A stretch of DNA of 64,000 nucleotides from Clostridium sp. (GCA_023663865.1 JAMPGU010000004.1:58492-122491), one strand, 5' to 3'. Shown: positions 52,028-61,380, numbered from the stretch's first letter. Made by a program: numbers and translations. Notes: generated by a model not told the origin, from the letters alone.

Positions 52028-53090
52028 AGCTGCAGCTCACCGCCAAATCCTTGAGATGCAGAATACTTCCGCTGTCACAATAAATTTCATTGCCCACAAG
52101 ATTATCGGAATCGAAGCTGAAATAAAGCAATCCGTCTATATCATTCAGCTCTCTTGAAACCGCAGACAAGGAAACTGCTCTGCCGATTCTGTTTTTTGAT
52201 ACAGCTGCTTTTACCTTTGATTCAATCAAAGAGGCAACGTTATTTTTATCAAAGCCTGACATAATTTTGGCAGATACAGTTAAGCTGTAATCCTTAACCT
52301 TAGCAATTTCAGGATAAACAATCATTCCCACAAGCTCTGCAAATGACAGCTTTGTTTTAATCTCATTCATCTGTAATTCTGTTAAGCTGCCGTCCTTCGT
52401 GGCAACAAAAACCTGAATGGAGCCGGGGCTGTCACTGTAAGGAATACAGCAGTCGGTTATATAGTCAAGGGTCATCACAAGATTTTCAAAGGACGTACTA
52501 TTCATACCATTCGGGAGAATATTATAATGTCTGATAATTCGGCTGCGGTAGGACGCATCATCCTCTGTATTGCATCCTCCTGTAAAATCAGCTTCATTTG
52601 TCACCCTTGAAACCCCTACAGGCGCATTTACCATAACTGATATTTCTCCTGCAGAGGCATTATATGCTTCCCCGTCTGCCAAAGCCGATGCACTTACAGC
52701 CACACTTTGTTTACCAACTGCAATTACGGATTCCTCCTCTGTTGCAAACTGAATGAACGGTTTTCCCTTAACCGAGCAAACCGTACCCTTTGGAATAACA
52801 ATCTCAGTATCACTGACCTCGTCAATACTGAAGATGAGAATTCCCCGTGCGCCTGCCTGCGTTTTTCTGCAGCAGCCTCGAAGCTCACCCAGCTTATCCA
52901 AATTCTCCCCTGTCGCCGTCTGCACAAAGCCCTGCTTCAATATGTAATCGCCGTAACAGGAGATTGCATAAAGCTCCGCCGCCAGCATTTCAAATCGTTT
53001 CATTGTTTCACTATATTCTTCAACTGCACTGCCATACTCGTTATAGTAAGCCGTTTTCATACTGTTTAATATTTCACCATACGTTCTCAT
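52020..53090 (-). CDS. Baseplate J-like protein
   Basis: 356 residues with the gpJ/XkdT layout: an N-terminal GDYILKQGFVQTATGENLDK, the central VVIPKGTVCSVKGKPFIQFA-like strand region (here EIVIPKGTVCSVKGKPF), the NEADFTGGCNTEDDASYRSR motif typical of the family, and a C-terminal beta domain. Baseplate wedge component of contractile tails. Coupled to neighbours by overlaps. Confidence 0.88.
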   Translation of the reverse strand: MRTYGEILNSMKTAYYNEYGSAVEEYSETMKRFEMLAAELYAISCYGDYILKQGFVQTATGENLDKLGELRGCCRKTQAGARGILIFSIDEVSDTEIVIPKGTVCSVKGKPFIQFATEEESVIAVGKQSVAVSASALADGEAYNASAGEISVMVNAPVGVSRVTNEADFTGGCNTEDDASYRSRIIRHYNILPNGMNSTSFENLVMTLDYITDCCIPYSDSPGSIQVFVATKDGSLTELQMNEIKTKLSFAELVGMIVYPEIAKVKDYSLTVSAKIMSGFDKNNVASLIESKVKAAVSKNRIGRAVSLSAVSRELNDIDGLLYFSFDSDNLVGNEIYCDSGSILHLKDLAVSCSYE

Positions 53091-53377
53091 TATAAGCTGA
53101 TACGAACCTTCCTTTCTGCATCGTTGACGGATATTGTCAATTCCACCCCATCATCAAGCCCGGCAGCAGATTTAATAATAACGCCGTCTATTCTGCATAC
53201 CGCCTGACGGGCAGCTGCCAATATCTTGTTCAGCTCGTCACCGCTGCATATTTTACTTCCGTAATTTTTGTTTGGATAGAATTCTCCGGCAGGGCATTTG
53301 ACTGCCATAACAGCATCATGGATAACAGTATTCACATCTGCCTCCTTGGAGATGCTGTCATTATAGATATCCATCAT
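53090..53377 (-). CDS. XkdS/gp25-like baseplate protein
   Basis: 95 residues. CPAGEFYPNKNYGSKICSGD is the GPW/gp25-type segment that forms the lysozyme-like wedge part of baseplates; the C-terminus DGVELTISVNDAERKVRISL is the usual closing strand pair. It overlaps the next gene by 4 bases and abuts the J gene. Confidence 0.75.
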   Translation of the reverse strand: MMDIYNDSISKEADVNTVIHDAVMAVKCPAGEFYPNKNYGSKICSGDELNKILAAARQAVCRIDGVIIKSAAGLDDGVELTISVNDAERKVRISL

Positions 53378-53724
53378 TCAATCACCCCATTCTTATTAAT
53401 TCTGAGTCCGTTTATTACAACACTTCCGTCTGATTTCAAATGAATATATGCACCTGAGGAGGCAGTAATTTTTATCTCTCCTGTATTCAGTGAAGTGCTG
53501 TTTTGGAGAACACCTATGCCTACCTGTGCATCACCGCTGTCAGCCAGAAGAATATCCACATTCGCAGGCAGAGATGCACTGTAACCATAGGGTGAATAAA
53601 TCTGCAAATTACGCTGAACACCTGTTGATACAGCCTCTACATTACCGTTTGCGTTCAGCGTACTCTTGCCGGTTTGTATAATCGGCGAACTGCTTTCCTT
53701 CACGATATGCTCACTAATCCACAT
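53374..53724 (-). CDS. Baseplate spike/hub-like protein
   Basis: 116 residues, beta-rich, with PANVDILLADSGDAQVGIG and TGEIKITASSGAYIHLKSDG. Position between the gpD/XkdQ-like hub and the gp25-like gene suggests a gpV-type spike or XkdR-like protein. Shorter than typical. Confidence 0.5.
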   Translation of the reverse strand: MWISEHIVKESSSPIIQTGKSTLNANGNVEAVSTGVQRNLQIYSPYGYSASLPANVDILLADSGDAQVGIGVLQNSTSLNTGEIKITASSGAYIHLKSDGSVVINGLRINKNGVIE

Positions 53725-54658
53725 ATGTAATCTCCTTTATGTCTATGTTTTTCTTTAAAATCAGTCTTGTTCTTTTTCCGTTTTTGTCAAAAATATATTT
53801 CTTCTCTGTCAAAACATAATCCTCATCGTTAAGCGTATCTAAACAATAGTCAAACCGCTGAAGAAGCGAAAAATTTACATAACCTGCCAATGTTACATCT
53901 ATTATATTGTAATCACTGTACGAGGATTTCAGCCTTTGAAGCACTGTGTTTTCCCGCTGCCATTGCGGTAAGGATGACAAATTAATATACTGTTCTCTGG
54001 TAATATGCAGTGCATCGCTTATAAGTGCCTTTGTATGCAGTCTGTACCTGCCCTCCGAAAAGCTCTTTTTAAAATTAATCTGAGAGCAGGGCTCACTTCT
54101 GTTAATTGTGTGCGTAAAGGATAAAGCATCATAAGTATTTAAAGGAACTGTGCTTTCGCTTTTCGTCAGCAAAACAATCTCCTTATTTGCATTCACCGAT
54201 ATGTAATCACCTGTAAGCAGCATTACAAACTGGCTCAAAGCACCATAGCAGGATGTACCGCTTGATACCTCATACTGACTTTCACTTGCTATATCCGGCA
54301 GTTTTGATACAAAGCCATACTTTTTTGCAATGGAGAAAACCAACTGACTTATACTGGGATTATTATATGTAAACGGCTCAGCTTGATTGTCTACCAGCAC
54401 ACTTGCAAAGGAACGGGCAAAAAAATAAATTTTAAATCCATTTTCATCCTGACTTGTCTTTTGGCAATCACAATAGCCTGCAAAAAGCACATTTCCCTTT
54501 TCCTCAGCAGTAACACGTAAAATTTCATCAACAGGCTTATCACTATAAAAATAAGCCCAGAAGCTGTCACAAGCAACGCCAAGGCTTTGTGTAAAGCAAA
54601 ATTCACTGATTTTATCCGGTACAATTTCTTTGCCGTAAACAGTTGTAAGCTTAATAAT
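53714..54658 (-). CDS. Phage hub protein (XkdQ/late control D-like)
   Basis: 314 residues from ATG 54658, with AAGGTGG upstream; it overlaps the LysM gene by 8 bases. The segments SVLVDNQAEPFTYNNPSISQ, VFSIAKKYGFVSKLPDIA, the YGALSQFVMLLTGDYISVNA stretch and the N-terminal IKLTTVYGKEIVPDKISEF match XkdQ-like proteins, which form the baseplate hub. Confidence 0.7.
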   Translation of the reverse strand: MIKLTTVYGKEIVPDKISEFCFTQSLGVACDSFWAYFYSDKPVDEILRVTAEEKGNVLFAGYCDCQKTSQDENGFKIYFFARSFASVLVDNQAEPFTYNNPSISQLVFSIAKKYGFVSKLPDIASESQYEVSSGTSCYGALSQFVMLLTGDYISVNANKEIVLLTKSESTVPLNTYDALSFTHTINRSEPCSQINFKKSFSEGRYRLHTKALISDALHITREQYINLSSLPQWQRENTVLQRLKSSYSDYNIIDVTLAGYVNFSLLQRFDYCLDTLNDEDYVLTEKKYIFDKNGKRTRLILKKNIDIKEITYVD

Positions 54659-55163
54659 CATACAGCACCACCTTGTCCCCTGCTTTAATAGAAAACGGCG
54701 TAGCAATCGTATTCAGTCTCATAATATCATCAACCGATACATTGCATCTGTTTGCTATATCAAATGCATTTTCACCATTTTCTGCAACCGTAAAATAAAA
54801 TAACCTCTCCTCTTTTTTGCTGCTGCAATCCTCCGTAAATGTAAAGCTGTATGAAATTTCATTTTTATTACTGCTTTTCTTATAGCTGAACCTTGTTAAA
54901 TATGCATTCATTCCCACTGCTGTAGGAAGAAGCAAAACCCCTGCTGTTCTTAATCTAAGCAAATGCTGCAGATACAAGCAGTACTCCTCGCCTCTGTCCC
55001 CAAAAAAGACCCCTGAACCTTCAACAATTGACGGATTAACAGAAACATTTTCAACCCTGCTGCTGTTATTCGCAATCGGAAAATTGTGAATATTCGTCGA
55101 TGCTTTTACCTCTAAAACAGTCGGATTACTCGGAAATACAAAATCTTTAAAAACCATTTTCAC
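54651..55163 (-). CDS. Phage tail protein with LysM domain
   Basis: 170 residues. Residues 1-115 resemble XkdP-type tail-completion proteins; the last 45 residues form a LysM repeat (NAFDIANRCNVSVDDIMRLN, IKAGDKVVLYDY). GTG 55163 is favoured as start because GGAGG in the small gene before it lies 8 bases upstream. Confidence 0.75.
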   Translation of the reverse strand: MKMVFKDFVFPSNPTVLEVKASTNIHNFPIANNSSRVENVSVNPSIVEGSGVFFGDRGEEYCLYLQHLLRLRTAGVLLLPTAVGMNAYLTRFSYKKSSNKNEISYSFTFTEDCSSKKEERLFYFTVAENGENAFDIANRCNVSVDDIMRLNTIATPFSIKAGDKVVLYDY

Positions 55164-55164
55164 A

Positions 55165-55257
55165 CTACTTTCCTCCGATGCTTTTGTCGTATCTCAGCTG
55201 GTCAAGCCTGATAATTTCGCTTATCTCTTCCGCAGCACTTGTTTGCTCATGATTCAT
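55165..55257 (-). CDS. Small 30-residue phage protein
   Basis: ATG 55257 to TAG 55165; MNHEQTSAAEEISEIIRLDQ and a basic end. GGAGGC lies 8 bases before the ATG, it overlaps the end of the gene before by 11 bases, and it contains the ribosome site of the LysM gene, so it is well embedded in the operon. At this position contractile phages carry tube and sheath genes, which are absent. Confidence 0.55.
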   Translation of the reverse strand: MNHEQTSAAEEISEIIRLDQLRYDKSIGGK

Positions 55258-55660
55258 CTGCATCGCCTCCAAATAATTTTTCACTGCTGAAGGTTACAAT
55301 GCTTTTCAGCACGTATGCCTGTGCAGCTACATCTACTGCTGCTCTTTCGGCAGAAATGGATTTTATATTATAACCATTCAGCAAATTGCATATTTTGCAA
55401 AAAATTTCACTTGCACAGCCATTGTCAATATGAATCGGAATAAAAATATCAATAAATACTGAAATCTCTCCGATTTTGCTGTCATCATCAATACAGCACG
55501 GAGAGATATTAACCTCGTTTAATCCAACTGCAATACAGGTTTGTATAAGTCTTGTGGGCTTAACATTACAAGGATATGCCTTGATAATTTTCATATTATC
55601 AAAAAAGCGGTCATCACGAAGTGTTTTGATGATGGAAGCTATAAGATAATCAAAGCGCAT
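55247..55660 (-). CDS. Tail terminator/completion-like protein
   Basis: 137 residues from ATG 55660 (GGAG 9 bases upstream). It has the compact alpha/beta style of phage tail-terminator proteins: FDNMKIIKAYPCNVKPTRLI, VAVGLNEV-like core (here CIAVGLNEVNISPCCIDDDS) and a C-terminal EKLFGGD. Its function is inferred from order, following two connector genes. Confidence 0.5.
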   Translation of the reverse strand: MRFDYLIASIIKTLRDDRFFDNMKIIKAYPCNVKPTRLIQTCIAVGLNEVNISPCCIDDDSKIGEISVFIDIFIPIHIDNGCASEIFCKICNLLNGYNIKSISAERAAVDVAAQAYVLKSIVTFSSEKLFGGDADES

Positions 55661-56006
55661 TTCTATCAACTCCTTTTAACAGTCTTAATATGCCGGTGTA
55701 GTACAGTACCTCATCATGGATTTCTCTCCTGTCACTATGCTTGAATTCATAAATTCTCTCACCGCAAAGCAGCATCGCCCTGTCACTAAGTGCAGTTATA
55801 TTATGATTTGCCGGCCCGATATACAGAAAATATTCAGATTTGCTTTCACCAAGCTCTGTATATTGTGCCTCGAAATTTGAGCTCTTCTTTCTCCACAAAG
55901 GTGTAATCAGTGCCTTGAAGGGCATAGATTTCCAATCCTCATCCTTAATTTCAACCATACTGCCCAGCTTTTCAATATTGTGTCTTATAATATACTCCGT
56001 GTTCAT
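55650..56006 (-). CDS. Head-tail connector/completion-like protein
   Basis: 118 residues from ATG 56006, with AAGGCGG upstream. Segments FKALITPLWRKKSSNFEAQY and YLYIGPANHNITALSDRAML. The residues resemble phage head-closure or minor capsid proteins by position; I cannot name a family from the residues alone. Confidence 0.5.
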   Translation of the reverse strand: MNTEYIIRHNIEKLGSMVEIKDEDWKSMPFKALITPLWRKKSSNFEAQYTELGESKSEYFLYIGPANHNITALSDRAMLLCGERIYEFKHSDRREIHDEVLYYTGILRLLKGVDRNAL

Positions 56007-56007
56007 A

Positions 56008-56355
56008 TCACACCGCCTTAAAAGCAAAGCCGCTGACTGATACCAAATCACTGCAGGCATTTAAAGCCTCCTGCAGCAGCAGTTCAATACCCTTTGAGGA
56101 TGTATCCCTGGTAAAGGATACATCCCCTGCAGAAAAGGATGCCACGTCATCGTTATGTAAAACCTCAATCTGGCTGTACGCCTTCATTGCACAAAGATGC
56201 ACAATTCTGGTATCATTTTCATCTGCATTTTCTTTCAGCAATGTATTGACACAATTAACAGCATTTACTATCAAATCATTATACTTTTCAAGCTCTGTAT
56301 CTTCAAAATCAAAAAGCCTTTTCAGCTCCTGATTTACGAAACTGCAATCTGTCAT
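56008..56355 (-). CDS. Head-tail adaptor-like protein (gp6-type)
   Basis: 115 residues, mostly helical (LKRLFDFEDTELEKYNDLIV, CAMKAYSQIEVLHND, GIELLLQEALNACSDLVSV). All-helical proteins directly after the capsid gene are usually the portal adaptor of the gp6/gp15 type. Confidence 0.6.
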   Translation of the reverse strand: MTDCSFVNQELKRLFDFEDTELEKYNDLIVNAVNCVNTLLKENADENDTRIVHLCAMKAYSQIEVLHNDDVASFSAGDVSFTRDTSSKGIELLLQEALNACSDLVSVSGFAFKAV

Positions 56356-56373
56356 ACAATATCACCTCTCAAC

Positions 56374-57366
56374 TTATGATCTCAAATTAAGGAACTTAAT
56401 CGCTTCATCATAAATGGTTGTAAAGCCGGTAAGTGTAGAGATGGTTGCCCTTTCAAGCTGGCGGTCAATCAGCTTGTCAAACTCTGTCATAATTCCGCCT
56501 GCCTGCACCTTTTCAAATGCATAATTCTTATCAAATGCCGCAATCAACTCATTTCCAACAATATCTGATACATAAATTGTTGAGCCCAGAGGCGTTACAA
56601 CCTCTCCTGTTCTCTGGAAGGTAAAGCCGGCACTTCCGTCCTTGAATTCATTAATATTCATAATCTTTCCAGCTGAGTCCGCAGATGCAATAATTGTATT
56701 CATCTGATATGGCTGACAGCTGAGCCAAAGTGTAATAAAATCTGTATAGCCTATATTTGAGGTAACTGTATTAACCGATACAATGTTTTTATCGTCAATA
56801 CTATTGAGCAGATTTTCAAATTCACTATTGGCAATATGATTACCAATCTGCTTCAGCACTGTAGTGAACAAATCAAGTCTCTGATACTTGATTGCCTCAT
56901 AGGAGGCTGAAATCATTTTACCGTGCTTGTGAAGCTTAACCAGCTTATCACTTGTTTTAATTTCCAGTTCAGGCAATGCTTCACCCTCCTTGACATAATC
57001 TAAATTCAGCTCAGTATCTGTCATTACAGTCTTAATTGAGCGATAGTCCAGTGAATCAATTTCTGTCGTTGTTGCCACAATATTTTCAATTGTGCTGTTG
57101 GTTTCATATCCGGTTTTTACAGCTCGTGAAATATATTCGGGGAATAAAGCTGCCGAATCTGTGGATGCGAAAAATTTTGAAATAGGGTCAGAATTCTGTC
57201 CTGATACCTTAATATCAAATCTTTTCAGCTGACGCTCATATGCATCAAGTCCGTCCAGTGATGTTCCCTTATAATTTTCAGATGGGTCCAGCTCCTCCAG
57301 TGCAGCAGTAAATGATTTTCCTGTAGTATACAAGCCCTTTTCCAATTTAATATTATCAAATGCCAT
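56374..57366 (-). CDS. Phage major capsid protein (HK97-like)
   Basis: 330 residues with typical HK97-fold features: an N-terminal extension, the block IASADSAGKIMNINEFKDGS, then TPLGSTIYVSDIVGNELI and a C-terminal FDKLIDRQLERATISTLTGF. Preceded by the protease gene with a 14-base gap. Confidence 0.82.
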   Translation of the reverse strand: MAFDNIKLEKGLYTTGKSFTAALEELDPSENYKGTSLDGLDAYERQLKRFDIKVSGQNSDPISKFFASTDSAALFPEYISRAVKTGYETNSTIENIVATTTEIDSLDYRSIKTVMTDTELNLDYVKEGEALPELEIKTSDKLVKLHKHGKMISASYEAIKYQRLDLFTTVLKQIGNHIANSEFENLLNSIDDKNIVSVNTVTSNIGYTDFITLWLSCQPYQMNTIIASADSAGKIMNINEFKDGSAGFTFQRTGEVVTPLGSTIYVSDIVGNELIAAFDKNYAFEKVQAGGIMTEFDKLIDRQLERATISTLTGFTTIYDEAIKFLNLRS

Positions 57367-57380
57367 AATTATTTATCCTC

Positions 57381-58346
57381 CTATACCTTAAATTGATTTA
57401 CATTATAATTTCTTTTGTCTGCCGTTATCTGCGGTGCAATGCTTTTACTGCATTTTTCCTTAGAAAAGGCTTTTTTAAATTCCAATAATTCCTTTGTTGT
57501 CATCACCTGTACAACACTGCCAAACACCTTTAAATCCATTTGCGGCATTGCATTTGCGCACAGTGCAACAACCTCCTGTGTCAAATTCTTTTTGTATTCT
57601 CTTCCAAGCTGTGCCTCTTCCTCAAGATGATCCAGCTTTAACAAAACGGATTCAACCTGTGATTTTGAAAGCGTAATACTGCTGTCACAGCTTTTCAAAG
57701 CAGAAATAACATCTGTCATATCAATACCTTCCTTTGCATAATCAAATGATTTTGTTACACCGGCCTCACGCTGTGCCGGAACAGCCACAAAGCTGAATTC
57801 ATATGCATCCTTAATATCACTTAATACCGCGTATGCCGTTTTTCCGTCATACTCCCTTCCGGCAAAATGCTGGCAATTTCCGCTTCTCTTGTCCTGCTTA
57901 CAGACTGAGCATATGCTCTTGCCAACGGAGCAGGAGATGGATACCTCTTTTTTGATACCCGCTTCAATCTCTGTAATCAGCGGCATATTATCATCACTTT
58001 TCACCATATAGGCTCTTGCTTTAAGCTGATAATAATCCTCTCCGTCACCGGTTTTTCTGCCGTCAACCTTTTCAACACAGGTATCAAAAATGCGTGCCTT
58101 CTGATCGGATGATTTCATAGAATGGTCAAAAATACCAGTCTTGCCGATAAACTTTTGCTGAAGCTCCTTTAATGCTTCAACAGAGAATTTTTCATAATCT
58201 CTGTCAATATCGTTATTGCAAAGCACCACATTGAATACATAAAGTCTGTCAGCATCAAACTCTGCTCGGGTAAATCTGTTAATTTTTTCTAAATCTCCGT
58301 CTATCAATGCTGTGCTCTTTTCAATATATCCTTCGGTCACATTCAT
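57381..58346 (-). CDS. Phage prohead protease/scaffold-like protein
   Basis: 321 residues. The first 210 residues resemble head maturation proteases: VLCNNDIDRDYEKFSVEAL, GIFDHSMKSSDQKARIFDT and YEFSFVAVPAQREAGVTKSF. An extra cysteine/histidine site (CSVCKQDKRSGNCQHFAG) is inserted. The rest is helical and Lys/Glu-rich, consistent with a fused scaffold. About 108 bases separate it from the portal gene. Confidence 0.7.
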   Translation of the reverse strand: MNVTEGYIEKSTALIDGDLEKINRFTRAEFDADRLYVFNVVLCNNDIDRDYEKFSVEALKELQQKFIGKTGIFDHSMKSSDQKARIFDTCVEKVDGRKTGDGEDYYQLKARAYMVKSDDNMPLITEIEAGIKKEVSISCSVGKSICSVCKQDKRSGNCQHFAGREYDGKTAYAVLSDIKDAYEFSFVAVPAQREAGVTKSFDYAKEGIDMTDVISALKSCDSSITLSKSQVESVLLKLDHLEEEAQLGREYKKNLTQEVVALCANAMPQMDLKVFGSVVQVMTTKELLEFKKAFSKEKCSKSIAPQITADKRNYNVNQFKV

Positions 58347-58454
58347 TCCTTAGCCTTTCTGCCCACAAATATAAGCTGCGCAAGCATCCTGCCTGTGGGC
58401 TGACAAGGTGCATCCTGCTGCTCTCTGCATCAAATCTTACTGCTTTAAATTCGC

Positions 58455-59573
58455 CTAAAGCTCCGCTTTAATTTTTTCTGCCTGTGCAAGATACAGCTGT
58501 GATTTTGCATCATCACACTGATCCTGCAGCGTAATATCATCCCATACAACCTTGATATCTGCACAAATTCCGTTCACTGCCAAATACATATCTCCGATTT
58601 TTTTAATAACAGGCGTAAGCACACGGCGGTAAGACTCCAGCTCCGTTGTCAGTATGTCGGCCTGCTGTGTACTCATTCGCTCTGTTGAGGACCAGCTTAA
58701 ACCAAGCATAAACGGCGGAAGTCCAAGCTTCGCAACAATCTGCTCCAGCAATTGCTTTACCGGAATTTCACTGTCAAGAATATGATTGTCAGCACCAATC
58801 ACCTGAACACTGACATCGCCTACCGCCACAAAATCCTTAACGGTTGATGCGCTCATTGCATCCTTCCATGCGTCAGCTATTGCGGCTGCCCGCTCCTGGG
58901 CATCTGTGCTGTCAACACTGTCCCCTGTCGGCTTGCAGACTACTGCATATCTCAGATTACCGGCATGCTCCCAGTTTTGCCCGATGGTGTTATATATTTT
59001 CATCAATATATCACTGATAAACGGCAGTCCTTCCAGCAGGCTGGAGCCACATAAGCTGCCGGGCTTCGGATTTAATACAGAATACAGTATCAGCTGAGGA
59101 TTCTTAACTTTTTCATTGAAGTTATATATATCAACATCAATACCGTTTTCATTACGCTTGAGCTCAATGCTTTCAAGCTCGCTGTTATAGAGCGCATAAA
59201 TACCGCTGCTGCTCATTACAATCTCTCCGATTGCTGTTCCAAAGGTTAACAGCTGATTCAGATAGTTGGATACAAATGCAGATAAGCCCTGCTGATTTCC
59301 TCCAACATTAACCGTATCGAAAAAGCTGTTGATTTTTTCATCAAGCAGCTCACTGCCTGTTTCAAATTTAAATCCCTCTGTAAGCCTGACAATCTTATGA
59401 ACAGCAGCGTCAATAATAGGTACTGCCTGCCTAAGCTGAGCGTAAACCCTTGACATACTGTTCAGGGGTATATGTGCTGCCAGCTGGAAATAGGGGTGCG
59501 TAGCCTTTGATGAGGTTTGAACTGCCGAGGCAGTCAAAGAGCTGCTTTTCTTCTTTTGATTAAATAATCCCAA
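58455..59573 (-). CDS. Phage portal protein
   Basis: 372 residues. It follows the terminase gene by 4 bases and has portal-like segments: YAQLRQAVPIIDAAVHKIVR, SSLLEGLPFISDILMKIYNT and LGLPPFMLGLSWSSTERMST. Forms the ring through which DNA enters the head. Shorter than most portals (450-500 residues). Confidence 0.85.
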   Translation of the reverse strand: MGLFNQKKKSSSLTASAVQTSSKATHPYFQLAAHIPLNSMSRVYAQLRQAVPIIDAAVHKIVRLTEGFKFETGSELLDEKINSFFDTVNVGGNQQGLSAFVSNYLNQLLTFGTAIGEIVMSSSGIYALYNSELESIELKRNENGIDVDIYNFNEKVKNPQLILYSVLNPKPGSLCGSSLLEGLPFISDILMKIYNTIGQNWEHAGNLRYAVVCKPTGDSVDSTDAQERAAAIADAWKDAMSASTVKDFVAVGDVSVQVIGADNHILDSEIPVKQLLEQIVAKLGLPPFMLGLSWSSTERMSTQQADILTTELESYRRVLTPVIKKIGDMYLAVNGICADIKVVWDDITLQDQCDDAKSQLYLAQAEKIKAEL

Positions 59574-59577
59574 GGCC

Positions 59578-60837
59578 TCAATTCCTTTCTAATGCAAAGG
59601 ATATAAAGCCTCCGTTATTTTTATCCTTCTTCAGCACAGAGGATACAAAATATCGGATATCATCCATTGCATGATCATTTTCTTTTTTCACAGCATCCTT
59701 TTTTACACTGTTATCCCAGCGGTAAAGAGAAAATTCTCTTATCGTGTCGGCACAGCTCGGTGATATAAATATTTCATCATTCTTCAGTGCTTGACACACG
59801 CTGTTAATTCCGGAAAGCACATCGTTATCTGCCTTAATAACCTTGTATTTTCCATGTCTGCGAACAGTCTGAATAAAGGATGCTGCTGACGGATCTATTA
59901 CCAGTGCTTTCACTGCTTTGCCCTGTGCCAGTTTTTCAAGCTCCCGGTAATATTCCTCGTCTGTGAGCTGTACACCCCTGTCACGGCTGGAATGGTAATA
60001 TTCGTCCACTCTGTACCATCCGTCCCTGCCCTTTCCCCATAAGCCGAGGGAAAAGGGATTTACAGTGCCGTAATCACAGGATAAGTAATACTCACTGAAA
60101 TTCCCATCATAATTTTTGATATGACGGTTTTGGTTAAACATAGGATAAACCAAGCCGTCAGCCGTTACCCATTTACCCTCTACAAATCTTTCGTAAAAAG
60201 CACCTGAGTACAGGCTTTTATATCGGTTAATTACCGAGGCAGACAATGATGGATTATCCGACATGGTAAAGTGGAGATATAAAATATTCTTTTCCCTGCA
60301 TTTTTTTATCCACTGGTTATAAAACCAATGATAAGGATGCTCAGGATTACAGTTAAAAAAGTACTTGGAATTTTCAAGGGAGCATCTGGCAATAGCCTGC
60401 TCAACAAAGGAACGCGGCATAAGTGCCACCTCGTCAAGCATAATACCGCCCAAGGTCATACCCTGAATTAAAGCCGCAGATGACTCATCTCTGCCGCCAA
60501 ACAAATAAAATCTGTTTGTGATTTCTCCCTTTGAGATTTCCAAATAATTCCTGCTGATTTTGAAATCACAGATAAAACCAAGCTCATTCAGAATAGGCAG
60601 AAGCGGCGTTATTACATTTCGTCTCAGTGAAGCGATCGTTTTCCCGCATAAAGCAAAGGAGGTATCGCTGAAAGTGTAAAACGCCCAGCTGACAAAGGAT
60701 AAGCTCATACAAAGGGTTTTTCCGCTTCTTACGGCACCATCACAAATGATACCGTTTTTATTATGCGTGCTGCTGCTTTTGCACCACCAGTTCAGCACCA
60801 TCAGCTGCTTTTTTGAAAAGGGTATAAATTTATTCAT
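59578..60837 (-). CDS. Phage terminase large subunit (PBSX type)
   Basis: 419 residues from ATG 60837 (GGAG 9 bases upstream). ATPase motifs: Walker A GAVRSGKTLCMS, Walker B GGIMLDEVALMP, and FNCNPEHPYHWFY. The nuclease domain has SCDYGTVNPF, ALVIDPSAAS and NDHAMDDIRYF, supplying the three acidic residues. Packages DNA into the prohead. It overlaps the small-subunit-like gene by 8 bases. Confidence 0.92.
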   Translation of the reverse strand: MNKFIPFSKKQLMVLNWWCKSSSTHNKNGIICDGAVRSGKTLCMSLSFVSWAFYTFSDTSFALCGKTIASLRRNVITPLLPILNELGFICDFKISRNYLEISKGEITNRFYLFGGRDESSAALIQGMTLGGIMLDEVALMPRSFVEQAIARCSLENSKYFFNCNPEHPYHWFYNQWIKKCREKNILYLHFTMSDNPSLSASVINRYKSLYSGAFYERFVEGKWVTADGLVYPMFNQNRHIKNYDGNFSEYYLSCDYGTVNPFSLGLWGKGRDGWYRVDEYYHSSRDRGVQLTDEEYYRELEKLAQGKAVKALVIDPSAASFIQTVRRHGKYKVIKADNDVLSGINSVCQALKNDEIFISPSCADTIREFSLYRWDNSVKKDAVKKENDHAMDDIRYFVSSVLKKDKNNGGFISFALERN

Positions 60838-61165
60838 ATCCCTCATCTCCAAAGGCATCATTGGTTTTTACAGTGCTTTTTTCCAGCGCTTCATAAAAAG
60901 AAGCCGCACCCTTTTTCTCTCCTGCCGAGGCAAGCTCACCCAGCTTATCCAATGCTTTTAATCTGTCAAAAAACTTAATTTCCATTCCGCCGCCCTTTGC
61001 CCTTTTTATCTCACTTACATTAAATAAATCAAGCCGGGGCAAGGTGCTGATAATGGTTTCCTCACTCTCAAAGAGCAGCGACACAGCATCCGTGATTTCA
61101 CCAAAGGCTAAGCGCCTTAAACCTTCGCCAATCTCTTTTTGAGTTATCTGTTTTCTCCGTGAAAT
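60830..61165 (-). CDS. Terminase small subunit-like protein, possible ATT start
   Basis: Up to 111 residues. Coding sequence clearly extends upstream of the first standard start (GTG 61084): SRRKQITQKEIGEGLRRLAF is in frame and precedes it. No ATG, GTG or TTG occurs between the stop near 61205 and 61084. GGAG lies 8 bases before the ATT at 61165-61163, so an ATT start is proposed. An alternative is a frameshifted start at the ATG near 61172. Acts with the large subunit in DNA recognition, by position and size. Confidence 0.55.
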   Translation of the reverse strand: MSRRKQITQKEIGEGLRRLAFGEITDAVSLLFESEETIISTLPRLDLFNVSEIKRAKGGGMEIKFFDRLKALDKLGELASAGEKKGAASFYEALEKSTVKTNDAFGDEGYE

Positions 61166-61326
61166 ACTATCATCTCCTACCGATATAAAATTGCAGGCAA
61201 TAAAAATTCCCTACACTAATGTCTCGTGCAGGGATAAAAATAGCGAATAAAGTCTATATTTTATTTCAATATCTGTAAAAAAATTTTATTTCACCTAAAT
61301 TATGCATAAAAATCACTATATTTCAG

Positions 61327-61355
61327 TTGAATTATAAAAAATGAAATAGTATAAT
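61327..61355 (+). promoter_or_regulatory. SigA promoter of the zinc-ribbon gene
   Basis: TTGAAT at 61327-61332, 17 bp, TATAAT at 61350-61355; GGAGG follows 7 bases before the ATG. The space 61166-61326 holds an imperfect hairpin near 61211-61234 (CCCTACAC with GTGCAGGG) and no confident phage promoter. Confidence 0.75.
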
Positions 61356-61380
61356 AAAATAAAGAATAGGAGGAATAATT

